NCBI GenBank assembly: GCA_937958995.1
Contig: CALGAP010000010.1
Location: 310,001-374,000, forward strand
Length of the DNA stretch: 64,000 nt
Source of the DNA: an uncultured Chitinophagaceae bacterium
GTDB lineage: Bacteria > Bacteroidota > Bacteroidia > Chitinophagales > Chitinophagaceae
Direction: 5' to 3'
Part shown: piece by piece, positions 1 to 7,635 of the stretch
How the letters are laid out: every line of letters begins with the position of its first letter
Position numbering within the stretch: position 1 is the stretch's first letter
Position numbers and translations under genes: made by a program
Notes under the pieces: generated by a model
Told to the model about the DNA's origin: nothing
Seen by the model: only the letters and a program-made list of their open reading frames with translations
Databases searched by the model: none

Positions 1-70
1 GCTATTTGAGCAATTTTTAACACGCCCATCTATCAATTCAATTTTGATGCCTTAATGTCAAAGAATGCGG

Positions 71-712
71 TCAGAACATCGGCCATTTAAAAGCCTTGAG
101 TCCAACCATAAGATTGGTCATGATTTTGCGTGAATTAACAATATTGAAGCCCAGTTGTTCAAGGGCGGCAGGAATTTTTTGAAACAAGGGGATGAATTTT
201 TTCTCCTTTACATACCAGGCCAGGTAGCAGAAAGGGGTTGCCAGAATACAGAGTGCCATAGCCAGCGGCACCACTACTGCAGCCACTATCACCAGGTAGG
301 CAGCTACACCTATCAGGCCGATAATAGCCAGCGCCTTGATAGCGATCATCATGCTCTTACTTCTGTTCATATGAGGCGGATTTAATTTCCAGCTGGGAAA
401 GGTTGGTTTTTTGAATTTTGCCGTGCGGGCCGCGATGGCCGAGACAATCTGGGGCGCATTTACGATGGTAAGACCAATAAGTTCAAACGGATACATAATG
501 CGCAGGAAGGTGGGGTTGAACCTGTTTTCCTTAGCGCGCCATAAAACATATAGTAATGGTACAAGAACCAGGCAGATGGCTACTGCCAGCGGCAGCACAA
601 TGGCTGCGATAAGAATAAGATAAAGTGCGGTGAGCAGTATGGGTATGAAATGAATAATGCGCAGTATGAACCTGGGAACCCTGAAGTAATAGCTTGTTAT
701 ACCGCGTATCAT
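71..712 (-). CDS. Duplicated multi-spanning membrane protein, unknown function
   Basis: I do not recognise the family. The 213-residue protein is built from two similar halves. Each has a long hydrophobic stretch (about residues 22-55 and 131-165), a basic cytoplasmic-looking segment (WRAKENRF / WYVKEKKF), and then a conserved tail with IVNAPQI / IVNSRKI. The second half therefore looks like an internal duplication of the first. Predicted inner-membrane protein with two to four membrane segments. No signal peptide cleavage site or catalytic motif is visible. It is transcribed away from the acidic protein gene at 872, so the 713-871 gap probably holds divergent promoters. The coding call rests on an ATG start, consistent hydrophobic periodicity and the repeat. 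Confidence 0.75.
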   Translation of the reverse strand: MIRGITSYYFRVPRFILRIIHFIPILLTALYLILIAAIVLPLAVAICLVLVPLLYVLWRAKENRFNPTFLRIMYPFELIGLTIVNAPQIVSAIAARTAKFKKPTFPSWKLNPPHMNRSKSMMIAIKALAIIGLIGVAAYLVIVAAVVVPLAMALCILATPFCYLAWYVKEKKFIPLFQKIPAALEQLGFNIVNSRKIMTNLMVGLKAFKWPMF

Positions 713-871
713 TAGCCAAACAATTTAGCTGTGAGTTTACAGTACGCAGCAAATACAGGCAAAGGAAATGATTCAAATATTATTCCAGCCCGCTCAATGG
801 CATTGCAGCGGAATTTTTGGCAGTCGCACCGCGCTGGTATGGTTTTTTATCCGTTTCCAAAAACTGATTTT

Positions 872-1423
872 ATGGCAAATACAAACCCCGGAAAAAAAGA
901 ATCGAGTTCATCGAGGCGTAACCGGAAAAAAATGGAAGACGGAACTTACAGTGAACTACCGGAAATGCAGGATATTCCGGGCCAGGATAATATTCCAAAT
1001 GCAGGTGTTGCCGGCGAGCTGGCCGATACCACCATTTCATCTGATGATGAAGAAGGCGTTCGCGAAGGTAAAGACCTGCTTGCCGGAGAGGCAGAAGACG
1101 ACCTGGAAATTGTGATGGGCACCGAAGCCGACGTCACCAAAGACGACTTAGTGCTTCTAGGCGACCCCGATGCCGACCTGGATATGGGCGAAGATGAACT
1201 CGTGGGCAAAGTTGTGCTGGACGATACAGACCTCGAAGGCGACCCGCTCAACGAAGCTGGCGTAGATGACAGCGCCAGTGATCTTGACGTGCCTCGCGAT
1301 GAAGAAGAAAGCGAAGCCGAGGAGTTAGGCGAGGGCGATGAAGAAAATGATTATTATAGTCTGGGCGGCGATGACAACGACGACTTAGACAACGGCACAC
1401 CGAACGAGTATAGAAGCGAATAA
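872..1423 (+). CDS. Small, highly acidic low-complexity protein
   Basis: A 183-residue protein starting at ATG 872 (MANTNPGKK). An in-frame ATG further upstream (731) would add a segment of different composition and is less likely. The N-terminus is basic and serine-rich (SSSSRRNRKK). From about residue 15 on, the chain is dominated by Asp and Glu with no cysteine, no signal peptide and no membrane segment. Such a composition suggests a disordered, strongly anionic cytoplasmic protein. Similar Asp/Glu-rich proteins are seen in Chitinophagaceae genomes, but I know of no assigned role. The gene ends in a strong intrinsic terminator (1429-1455) just before tRNA-Lys. Function unknown. Confidence 0.7.
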   Translation: MANTNPGKKESSSSRRNRKKMEDGTYSELPEMQDIPGQDNIPNAGVAGELADTTISSDDEEGVREGKDLLAGEAEDDLEIVMGTEADVTKDDLVLLGDPDADLDMGEDELVGKVVLDDTDLEGDPLNEAGVDDSASDLDVPRDEEESEAEELGEGDEENDYYSLGGDDNDDLDNGTPNEYRSE

Positions 1424-1428
1424 AGGGG

Positions 1429-1455
1429 ATCCCGCCACGGCGGGATTTCTTTTTT
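1429..1455 (+). terminator. Rho-independent terminator after the acidic protein gene
   Basis: Perfect inverted repeat ATCCCGCC / GGCGGGAT (1429-1436 and 1439-1446) followed at once by TTCTTTTTT. It starts six bases after the stop codon at 1421-1423 and separates the acidic protein gene from the tRNA. Confidence 0.9.
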
Positions 1456-1495
1456 AAATACTGAACGCTAAGTTTTTCAATTTCTCCCGAAACCT

Positions 1496-1503
1496 TATTT
1501 TTG
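1496..1503 (+). promoter_or_regulatory. Probable -7 promoter element of tRNA-Lys
   Basis: TATTTTTG is a perfect match to the Bacteroidota -7 consensus TAnnTTTG and ends 13 bases before the mature tRNA 5' end. No clear TTG is seen at the -33 position, where there is only a T-rich run. Confidence 0.55.
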
Positions 1504-1516
1504 CAGTCCAATTTTT

Positions 1517-1589
1517 GTCTCCGTAGCTCAGTTGGTAGAGCAATTGACTCTTAATCAATGGGTCCAGAGTTCGAGTCTCTGCGGGGACA
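1517..1589 (+). tRNA. tRNA-Lys (anticodon CTT)
   Basis: Cloverleaf read directly. The acceptor stem GTCTCCG (1517-1523) pairs with CGGGGAC (1582-1588) with one G-T wobble, and the discriminator is A1589. The D arm contains AGCTCAGTTGG. The anticodon stem ATTGA/TCAAT encloses the loop CTCTTAA, giving anticodon CTT (reads AAG, Lys). The T arm contains GTTCGAGTC. CCA is not encoded. It lies between two intrinsic terminators, so it is probably a single-gene transcription unit. Confidence 0.97.
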
Positions 1590-1617
1590 CACTACACTTC
1601 CATGAAACACAGTACAG

Positions 1618-1646
1618 GCGCGGGTTTTGGCCCGCGTCTTTTGTTT
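1618..1646 (+). terminator. Rho-independent terminator after tRNA-Lys
   Basis: CGCGGG (1619-1624), loop TTTTGG, CCCGCG (1631-1636), extended by a G-T pair, then a T-rich run TCTTTTGTTT. It lies about 30 bases after the tRNA. Confidence 0.8.
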
Positions 1647-1778
1647 GGGGGTTGTAATGGGGGTTGTTTTTAGAAGCGCGTGATCTTGCCTTTGACCTGA
1701 AACAGTTGCTTAACGTCCGCCTTCTTTAAGATTATATTTTCATATATTTCGGGGTTGGCAGAACGGAGGGTTAGTGTT

Positions 1779-2684
1779 TTAACGTCCGCGAAAATCCCCA
1801 AGAAAATTATTTATATCCATCAAAGTCTCTTTAGACTCCTGGCTCTTTATATCGGTTATCAGCCATACGTGCGTCTGATTGGGATAGGCTCTAAAGAATG
1901 CCCTGGGTTGAATCGTTTTTATGTATTCATGAAATATTTTAGAATCATCAAAAAGTATTTCATTGGTTCCTGCGAGCGCAAGTAATGGCGGAAAATGATC
2001 AAAAATGATTTCGTTGGGATCCGCGCTCTCATCTTCTGCTCCCTGCAGGTAATAGTCTACAAAAGCCTTCACGTATTCTTTTTTCAAAATTGGATCTAAG
2101 GTTTGCCTTGTTTTATATGAGTTGGTATTGCATTTTAAGTTTAGCAGGGGCGAAATCAAAATCAGGGCTGCAGGTAGCTGATCGTTTTGTTTCATTAAAA
2201 AATGGGTTGTTGAAACTGCCAGGGTTCCCCCAGCACTGTCTCCCATGAAAATAAATTGTCTTCCTTTGTGGGTTTCAGACAGCGCTTTGCAAACTGCTGC
2301 AATCTCTGTTATGGCAGAAGGGTAGGGATGTTCAGGGGCCAGTGAATACTCAACAAAAAGAATTTTGAATTGCGTACTGGCAGCCAACTCGCTTACCAGG
2401 GCTCTGTGTGAATGGATATTGCCTAATGCAAAACCGCCTCCGTGCAAAAAAACAATTATGTTGTCTGAAACAGTTGCCTGTGGTGTAAACCAGTAGCAGT
2501 TTACCCCGGCAATCTGAACTGCCTCCACCTTCACTGATTCATTGACGGGATATATTTTTCCAAGAGATTCAAGTGAAATTCGTACACTCCTGACCTTTTC
2601 AAGAATATCGCTGGTAATAGTCTGTGCATTCATGGTAAGATTAATTGAAACGATTAACAGGCTAAATATGGTTCGCTTTTGCAT
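1779..2684 (-). CDS. Secreted alpha/beta-hydrolase (HSL/acetyl-esterase type)
   Basis: A 301-residue carboxylic ester hydrolase of the hormone-sensitive-lipase-like alpha/beta-hydrolase fold-3 family. Visible motifs: oxyanion-hole HGGG, nucleophile serine in GDSAGG, a candidate acid in the ILFDDS region and histidine in NQTHVW near the C-terminus. The start at ATG 2684 (MQKRTIFSLL) gives a clean signal peptide ending about NAQ, so the enzyme is probably periplasmic. A TTG codon at 2708 is in frame but less likely. The gene diverges from an HxlR regulator, with an operator-like palindrome between them, so its expression is probably controlled by that regulator. The substrate cannot be told. 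The pair looks more AT-rich by eye than the PUL genes that follow. Confidence 0.88.
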   Translation of the reverse strand: MQKRTIFSLLIVSINLTMNAQTITSDILEKVRSVRISLESLGKIYPVNESVKVEAVQIAGVNCYWFTPQATVSDNIIVFLHGGGFALGNIHSHRALVSELAASTQFKILFVEYSLAPEHPYPSAITEIAAVCKALSETHKGRQFIFMGDSAGGTLAVSTTHFLMKQNDQLPAALILISPLLNLKCNTNSYKTRQTLDPILKKEYVKAFVDYYLQGAEDESADPNEIIFDHFPPLLALAGTNEILFDDSKIFHEYIKTIQPRAFFRAYPNQTHVWLITDIKSQESKETLMDINNFLGDFRGR

Positions 2685-2693
2685 TTTTGTTTG

Positions 2694-2701
2694 CAAATGT
2701 A
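2694..2701 (-). promoter_or_regulatory. -7 promoter element of the alpha/beta-hydrolase gene
   Basis: On the minus strand the sequence reads TACATTTG, a perfect TAnnTTTG match, 9 bases upstream of the ATG at 2684. The HxlR-type palindrome (2711-2744) lies immediately upstream, over the expected -33 region. Confidence 0.55.
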
Positions 2702-2710
2702 TAGGCAATG

Positions 2711-2744
2711 ATATACTTTGTAAAGTAGTATATAGAAAGTATAT
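2711..2744. promoter_or_regulatory. Operator-like inverted repeats between hydrolase and HxlR genes
   Basis: TACTTT GT AAAGTA (2714-2727) is a perfect 6+6 inverted repeat. A wider one, ATATACTTT (2711-2719) with AAAGTATAT (2736-2744), has 9-base arms. The core TACT...AGTA resembles what I recall of sites bound by the YodB-type HxlR regulators of Bacillus. It overlaps the hydrolase promoter, so repression by the adjacent HxlR protein is a natural reading (inference). Confidence 0.6.
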
Positions 2745-2790
2745 TAGTATCCCGAAATATAGTAATGCAAAGGATCAAACGCTTACATAT

Positions 2791-3150
2791 ATGATTCAAA
2801 AAGAAAAAATTTGCCCCGTGGAGCATTCTGTCAATCTTTTGGGTGGAAAATGGAAATTGCCGATTATCCATGCTTTAGTGGCAAATGGGGTAGTACGATT
2901 TAAAGAGTTGGAAAGAATAATTTCTGGTATTACTCCCAAGATGCTCACCACTCAGCTTCGGAGCCTGGAAGCAGATGGCCTGGTTGAACGTAAGGTGTAT
3001 GCTACAGTACCTCCGACAGTAGAGTATAAACTGACAGAAATAGGCAAATCTATCAGGCCGATGATCTTAGAATTGGAAAAATGGGGTCTATACCATCAGC
3101 AGATTTGTGAGGACGCGGAGAAAAAGAAGAAGAAAAAGTCTTCGAAATAA
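2791..3150 (+). CDS. HxlR-family winged-helix regulator
   Basis: A 119-residue HxlR-type transcription factor. Family signature: CPVEHSVNLLGGKWKLPI, then RFKELERIISGITPKMLTTQL as recognition helix and VEYKLTEIG wing/strand. Start chosen at ATG 2791 (MIQKEKIC), since residues upstream in the same frame do not match the family. Cys8 occupies the position of the redox-active N-terminal cysteine of YodB/HypR-type members. A second cysteine lies near the C-terminus (Cys106), so thiol or quinone sensing is possible but not shown. The tail is a lysine-rich run. It diverges from a secreted alpha/beta-hydrolase, its probable target, with palindromic sequence in the gap. Confidence 0.92.
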   Translation: MIQKEKICPVEHSVNLLGGKWKLPIIHALVANGVVRFKELERIISGITPKMLTTQLRSLEADGLVERKVYATVPPTVEYKLTEIGKSIRPMILELEKWGLYHQQICEDAEKKKKKKSSK

Positions 3151-3158
3151 TTGGAGCG

Positions 3159-6100
3159 TCACGACTCCTCTTTCTCAGCCCATTCCTTCCTTTGCATCGC
3201 TATATACTCCGATGGCAACATATCAAATTTCTGCTTGAACGACCTGGCAAAATAGTTCGGCGTGGTAAAACCTACATGATAGGCAATCTCCGCAATAGTC
3301 ATGTTACTTTTCTCCATCAAACGCGTTGCGCGTTCAAGACGGAAAGAACGGATGTATTCAACAGGCGTCTTACCCGTTATCTGAAGCAGCCTTGTGTACA
3401 GCGTGCTTCTGCTCATGCCGAATTGCTTGCTGAGGGTTTCAACAGATAATTGCGGGTTGGTGATGTTTTGATCGAGGAAACGCGCGATTTCTTTCAGCAA
3501 TACTTCATCGGATGAGTCGATCTTGGGATCGGGAGTGCTGAGAGAAATTTGTTTGGCGTAAGTATTTTGCATCACCGTCTTCAGCTCCAGCAGGTTCTTG
3601 ATTTTGGCGCTCAGCACTTCAAAGTCGAAGGGCTTGGTAAGGTAATCGTTGGCGCCTGTTTCCAATCCCCTGATCTGTTGCTGCGGGTCGGTAATTACCG
3701 TGAGCATGATCACTGGTATATGTTTGGTCCGTTTGTCGGCCTTAAGTTTGTTCACCATTTCAATGCCATCTACTTCGGGCATGCTCACATCGGTGATGAT
3801 GAGTTGCGGGTGATGGGCCAGCGCTTTCTGCCAGCCTTCGCGGCCGTTGGCCGCTTCAATCACCGTATAGTTGTTCCTTAAATTGTCTTTTAAATAAAAA
3901 CGGAAGTCATCATTGTCTTCTACCACCAAAATCATCGGCAGCAGTTTGCCATTTGTTTTTTTCGTCTTCACCGTTTTCTCTGTTGCGGGAAGGGCCGCAG
4001 GTAATTCAACAGAAGATTCAGGCACAACTTCCAACGGGAGATGAATGGTGAAAGTGCTGCCATTGCCCGGTTCGCTTTCTACTTCGATGGTGCCGCCATG
4101 CATTTTCACAAATTCCCTGGCGATTGACAAACCAATACCAGCGCCGTAATTCAGGATAGCTGCTGAAGACTTGTTCTGGAAAAAGCGATCAAATATCCTG
4201 TCTATTGTTTCTTTGGGTATGCCAATGCCCGAGTCGGTGATCTTTATTCTTACCCACTGCTTATTGTCTATGGAAGGCATGGGAGATTCTTCCAGCACCA
4301 CGCTGATGCTGCCACCCTCGAGGGTAAATTTGAAAGCGTTGGAAAGAATATTGAAGAGAATGCGTTCCAGTTTGTCGTGGTCGTACATCGCAATAAAGCG
4401 CGGAATGGTGCTGCTGAAAGAATAGTTGATATGTTTTCTTTCCGACAGATCTTTGAATGATTCTGATATTTCTTTTACAAACGATACAAACTCGCCGCGA
4501 CATAGTTTTAGCGTCAGCTCCTGTTCCTCCATCTTCCTGAAATCGAGCAATTGATTCACGAGGTTCAGCAGTCGTTTGGCATTGCGCCGCACGATATATA
4601 GTTTGTCGAGTTTGGCGCTTGCTTTTTCTCCTTCGATCAACTGGTCGATGGGGCCCGAGATGAGCGCGATCGGTGTCCGTAAATCGTGGCTCAAGTTGGT
4701 GAGGAATTTTAGTTTCAGGCGGTCGAGCTCCTGTTGGCGCTTGATTTCCTGTTGTTCCTGTTCTGCTTTGAATTTTCGGCGCATTTTTGCAATTACGCGG
4801 TAGCGGCTATACAACAATATGCCTGCAATAGCCAGCACATAAAATACATAGGCTACCGTAGTGCGCCAGAAAGGAGGCCGTACAAATATTTCAATTTTCG
4901 ATTCGCTCGTATTCCACACACCATCGTTGTTGCTCGCTTTCACCAAAAAGGTATAGTGGCCGGGATCCAGGTTGGTGTACACTGCCGTGTTATTGGTGCC
5001 GGTGTAGTTCCAGTCTTTGTCAAAACCTACCAGTTTATACGCATACTGGTTTTGTTTGGCCAGCGTATAGTTCAGTGCTACAAAACTCAAGGCAAAGTTC
5101 TGTTTGTAGTCCAGTTTTATTTCCTTGGCTATGGAAATATGTTCTTTGATAGGCGCGTCATCGCCCGCCACGACCGACCTGTTTGATATTTTCAAATCGG
5201 TAAACAATACCTGGGGCACATTCTGATTAATCGTGAATTGGTTGGGATGGAAATAGTTGATGCCCTCCAATCCGCCAAATAACAAGGAGCCATCCGTTAA
5301 GCGTATGCCCGAGCCATGAAAGAAATTTCCATTCTGTACGCCATAATAACTGTTGAAGTTTCTGAATTTGAGCATTACCGGGTCAAGGCTGCTGATACCC
5401 GTGTTGGTACTGAGCCACAAGCGGCCGTCGTCGTCTTCCACAATCTGGTGCACGGTAGTGTTTTGCAGCCCGTCTCTTTCTGTAAAACGCCTGAATTGAT
5501 TTTTCTCTTTATCAAATAATGCCAGTCCACCACCATCTGTACCAATCCATATACGTCCCTCGCTGTCGCAGAGTATGGATTGCACTTTATCGCTTGGCAA
5601 TTGACCATTAACCTGGCTATATATGGTCCATTGTTTATTGCCGGGATTAAATACTGCGATGCCGCCTCCATGGGTAGCTATCCATATATTTTTATCGGCA
5701 TCTTCTTCAATATCGCGTATATATCCGTTAATGGGTAGCAGCTGTTGATCGCCGCCGCATGGCTTGGGGGTATATTTTGCAATCACCTTATTATCTTTTA
5801 CCACATATACGCCACCACCATTAGTGCCTACCCAGATATTGCCCTGGCTGTCTTCAGTAAAAGCAAAAACATCATTTACGTATGCAGTACCCGGTGAATA
5901 ACCTGTTTGCAATTGTTCAGCTTCGCCAGTCTCGGTATTCAGGATAAGCACACCCAATCCATAAGTACCGACATACAATCGCTGTTGCCTTGTGTAGTGC
6001 AGTGCTACGATAGGAGGGGTACCGATCGGTTTACCTTTTAATTTAATGGGTCTTGGCTGTACGTGACCGGTTTTATGGTTGAATTCGAACAAACCGGCGT

Positions 6101-7256
6101 CAAAAGTGGCGATGTATGAGGTGCCATTACGGTTTTCGGCAAAACTGGTAACGGCAGTAGGACCACCGTTCCTGGTGAAAGTGGTGCCGAGCTTCAGGCC
6201 AAACAGGTTAATATTTTTGTCATATTTGCTTATTCCGCGCATGAACGAACCAAACCAGTATATTCCTTCCTTATCATAATAGGCGCAGTTGATTGATTTG
6301 CTGTTCAAGCTGAAAATATTGCCTTCTTCTGTGTAGAAATTTGAAATTTTCCCGGTGGAGGTATTCATAGCATTGAGTCCATACAGGGTGCCTATCCACA
6401 ACAGACCTTCGTCATCGGCTACCAGGCAGGTGATGCGGTCATTGCTCAATGAATTTTTTTCATCGGGTTTATGCTTATAGGTGTAGAAGCTTTGTTCGCC
6501 GGGCAATAATTTGCATAATCCATTGCGGGTGCCTACCCAAATGGTGCCGGATCTGTCTTCTGCTATGGCGCGCACCTGGTCGCTGGCCAGGCTGCTGGCA
6601 TCATTCTCGCGATGTGTGTAAATTTTACACGTATTATTTTCTATATTATACCTGAAAAGACCGTTTTCGCTGCCAATCCATATATTACGTTTGCTGTCTT
6701 CAAACAAACTGTAAACAACCGTCTGTACAGTATCGCCATTGGCATCGCGCAGTATGATTTCCGAAACGGAGCGCGTAGCGGGGTTCATCACAAACAAATT
6801 GCCATATTGCGCTATCCATAGCCAGCCGCGGTAATCACTGCATATAGCTTTGATTACTGCATTGCCGGTAAGTCCGCGGTTTTCATAATTAATTATATAA
6901 TGGTCAAATGAATTTTTCTGCCGGTTGTACATGCTCAGTCCGCCACCACCGGTGCCTACCCATAAATTGCCCGCCCGGTCTTCGTGTAATGCCAACACTT
7001 CATTTGTGCGCAGACTCGTGCTATCGTCCGGATTGTTGCGGTAAACCGTGAAATTGGTGCCGTCGTATTTATTCAGTCCATCGGTAGTGGCAAACCACAT
7101 CAGGCCGTACCGGTCTTTAATAATGGAGTAAATACTGTTTGACAGCAGGCCGTCTTTAACCGTAATAGAGGTGAAATTAATTTGATTGGGCTGGGAAAAA
7201 CCTATTATGGCAAGCAGGCATAGGAATGCCAGCAACAATGATCGTGTTCCGGTCAT
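3159..7256 (-). CDS. Hybrid two-component system sensor/regulator (HTCS)
   Basis: One 1365-residue chain combining sensor, kinase, receiver and DNA-binding parts, as in PUL regulators of Bacteroidota. In order: signal peptide (1-22); periplasmic Reg_prop beta-propeller repeats (about 30-715, repeated DRxGxLWVGT-type units); Y_Y_Y domain (about 730-795); membrane helix (about 797-818); HisKA with H-box SHDLRTP (His near 857); HATPase with DSGIGIP; receiver with phospho-acceptor Asp in TDVSMPEVDG (near 1156) and KPF; AraC-type helix-turn-helix (about 1260-1360). All key residues are present, so the protein should be functional. It is divergent from susC1 across a 379-base gap. It probably senses a glycan breakdown product in the periplasm and activates PUL1. 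Confidence 0.97.
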   Translation of the reverse strand: MTGTRSLLLAFLCLLAIIGFSQPNQINFTSITVKDGLLSNSIYSIIKDRYGLMWFATTDGLNKYDGTNFTVYRNNPDDSTSLRTNEVLALHEDRAGNLWVGTGGGGLSMYNRQKNSFDHYIINYENRGLTGNAVIKAICSDYRGWLWIAQYGNLFVMNPATRSVSEIILRDANGDTVQTVVYSLFEDSKRNIWIGSENGLFRYNIENNTCKIYTHRENDASSLASDQVRAIAEDRSGTIWVGTRNGLCKLLPGEQSFYTYKHKPDEKNSLSNDRITCLVADDEGLLWIGTLYGLNAMNTSTGKISNFYTEEGNIFSLNSKSINCAYYDKEGIYWFGSFMRGISKYDKNINLFGLKLGTTFTRNGGPTAVTSFAENRNGTSYIATFDAGLFEFNHKTGHVQPRPIKLKGKPIGTPPIVALHYTRQQRLYVGTYGLGVLILNTETGEAEQLQTGYSPGTAYVNDVFAFTEDSQGNIWVGTNGGGVYVVKDNKVIAKYTPKPCGGDQQLLPINGYIRDIEEDADKNIWIATHGGGIAVFNPGNKQWTIYSQVNGQLPSDKVQSILCDSEGRIWIGTDGGGLALFDKEKNQFRRFTERDGLQNTTVHQIVEDDDGRLWLSTNTGISSLDPVMLKFRNFNSYYGVQNGNFFHGSGIRLTDGSLLFGGLEGINYFHPNQFTINQNVPQVLFTDLKISNRSVVAGDDAPIKEHISIAKEIKLDYKQNFALSFVALNYTLAKQNQYAYKLVGFDKDWNYTGTNNTAVYTNLDPGHYTFLVKASNNDGVWNTSESKIEIFVRPPFWRTTVAYVFYVLAIAGILLYSRYRVIAKMRRKFKAEQEQQEIKRQQELDRLKLKFLTNLSHDLRTPIALISGPIDQLIEGEKASAKLDKLYIVRRNAKRLLNLVNQLLDFRKMEEQELTLKLCRGEFVSFVKEISESFKDLSERKHINYSFSSTIPRFIAMYDHDKLERILFNILSNAFKFTLEGGSISVVLEESPMPSIDNKQWVRIKITDSGIGIPKETIDRIFDRFFQNKSSAAILNYGAGIGLSIAREFVKMHGGTIEVESEPGNGSTFTIHLPLEVVPESSVELPAALPATEKTVKTKKTNGKLLPMILVVEDNDDFRFYLKDNLRNNYTVIEAANGREGWQKALAHHPQLIITDVSMPEVDGIEMVNKLKADKRTKHIPVIMLTVITDPQQQIRGLETGANDYLTKPFDFEVLSAKIKNLLELKTVMQNTYAKQISLSTPDPKIDSSDEVLLKEIARFLDQNITNPQLSVETLSKQFGMSRSTLYTRLLQITGKTPVEYIRSFRLERATRLMEKSNMTIAEIAYHVGFTTPNYFARSFKQKFDMLPSEYIAMQRKEWAEKEES

Positions 7257-7635
7257 ATAGCAGCAGTTAGTTACTGCATTATACGATTAATTGTAGAATT
7301 GACCATTATTTTTTAGCAGTTTTCTTTAAAACCGCCATTTTGATACCTCAAAATACTCAAAATTGAACATTTGTGACAGTATCTCGAACAAATGTCCCAT
7401 CCTAAAAATATTGATTTCTCGAAATTTATAGGCGTACTCGCTCAACAGCCAACTGCCAGTGACTGCTTTGTCCAAAAATGGCAGGAGGTCTGGACAGGCG
7501 GCTTATTATTAACCAAAACGATTGCGCCGATGACGAACCCCGCTACTTTAATGACTTAAGTCAATACAGGAACATCTACCTGTAAATCCTCATTCCGCCT
7601 GCTGCAGGCGAATAACCCAAAACAACAAAATTGTT
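7257..7635. promoter_or_regulatory. HTCS / susC1 divergent regulatory region
   Basis: This 379-base gap holds no plausible gene. It contains ACATTTGT (7367-7374) and its reverse complement ACAAATGT (7388-7395), exactly 21 bases apart. A TTG at 7340-7342 lies 23 bases before AACATTTG (7366-7373), which fits a Bacteroidota promoter with one mismatch in the -7 box. Closer to susC1 there is a hairpin, CGCCTG/CAGGCG (7596-7601 and 7605-7610), in the leader about 25 bases before the ATG. It could affect translation or transcript stability. Confidence 0.5.

Noticed and set aside
3119..3147. Poly-A/AAG tract as a possible slippage site in the HxlR gene
   Set aside because: It simply encodes a lysine-rich C-terminal tail directly before the stop; no alternate frame continues sensibly.
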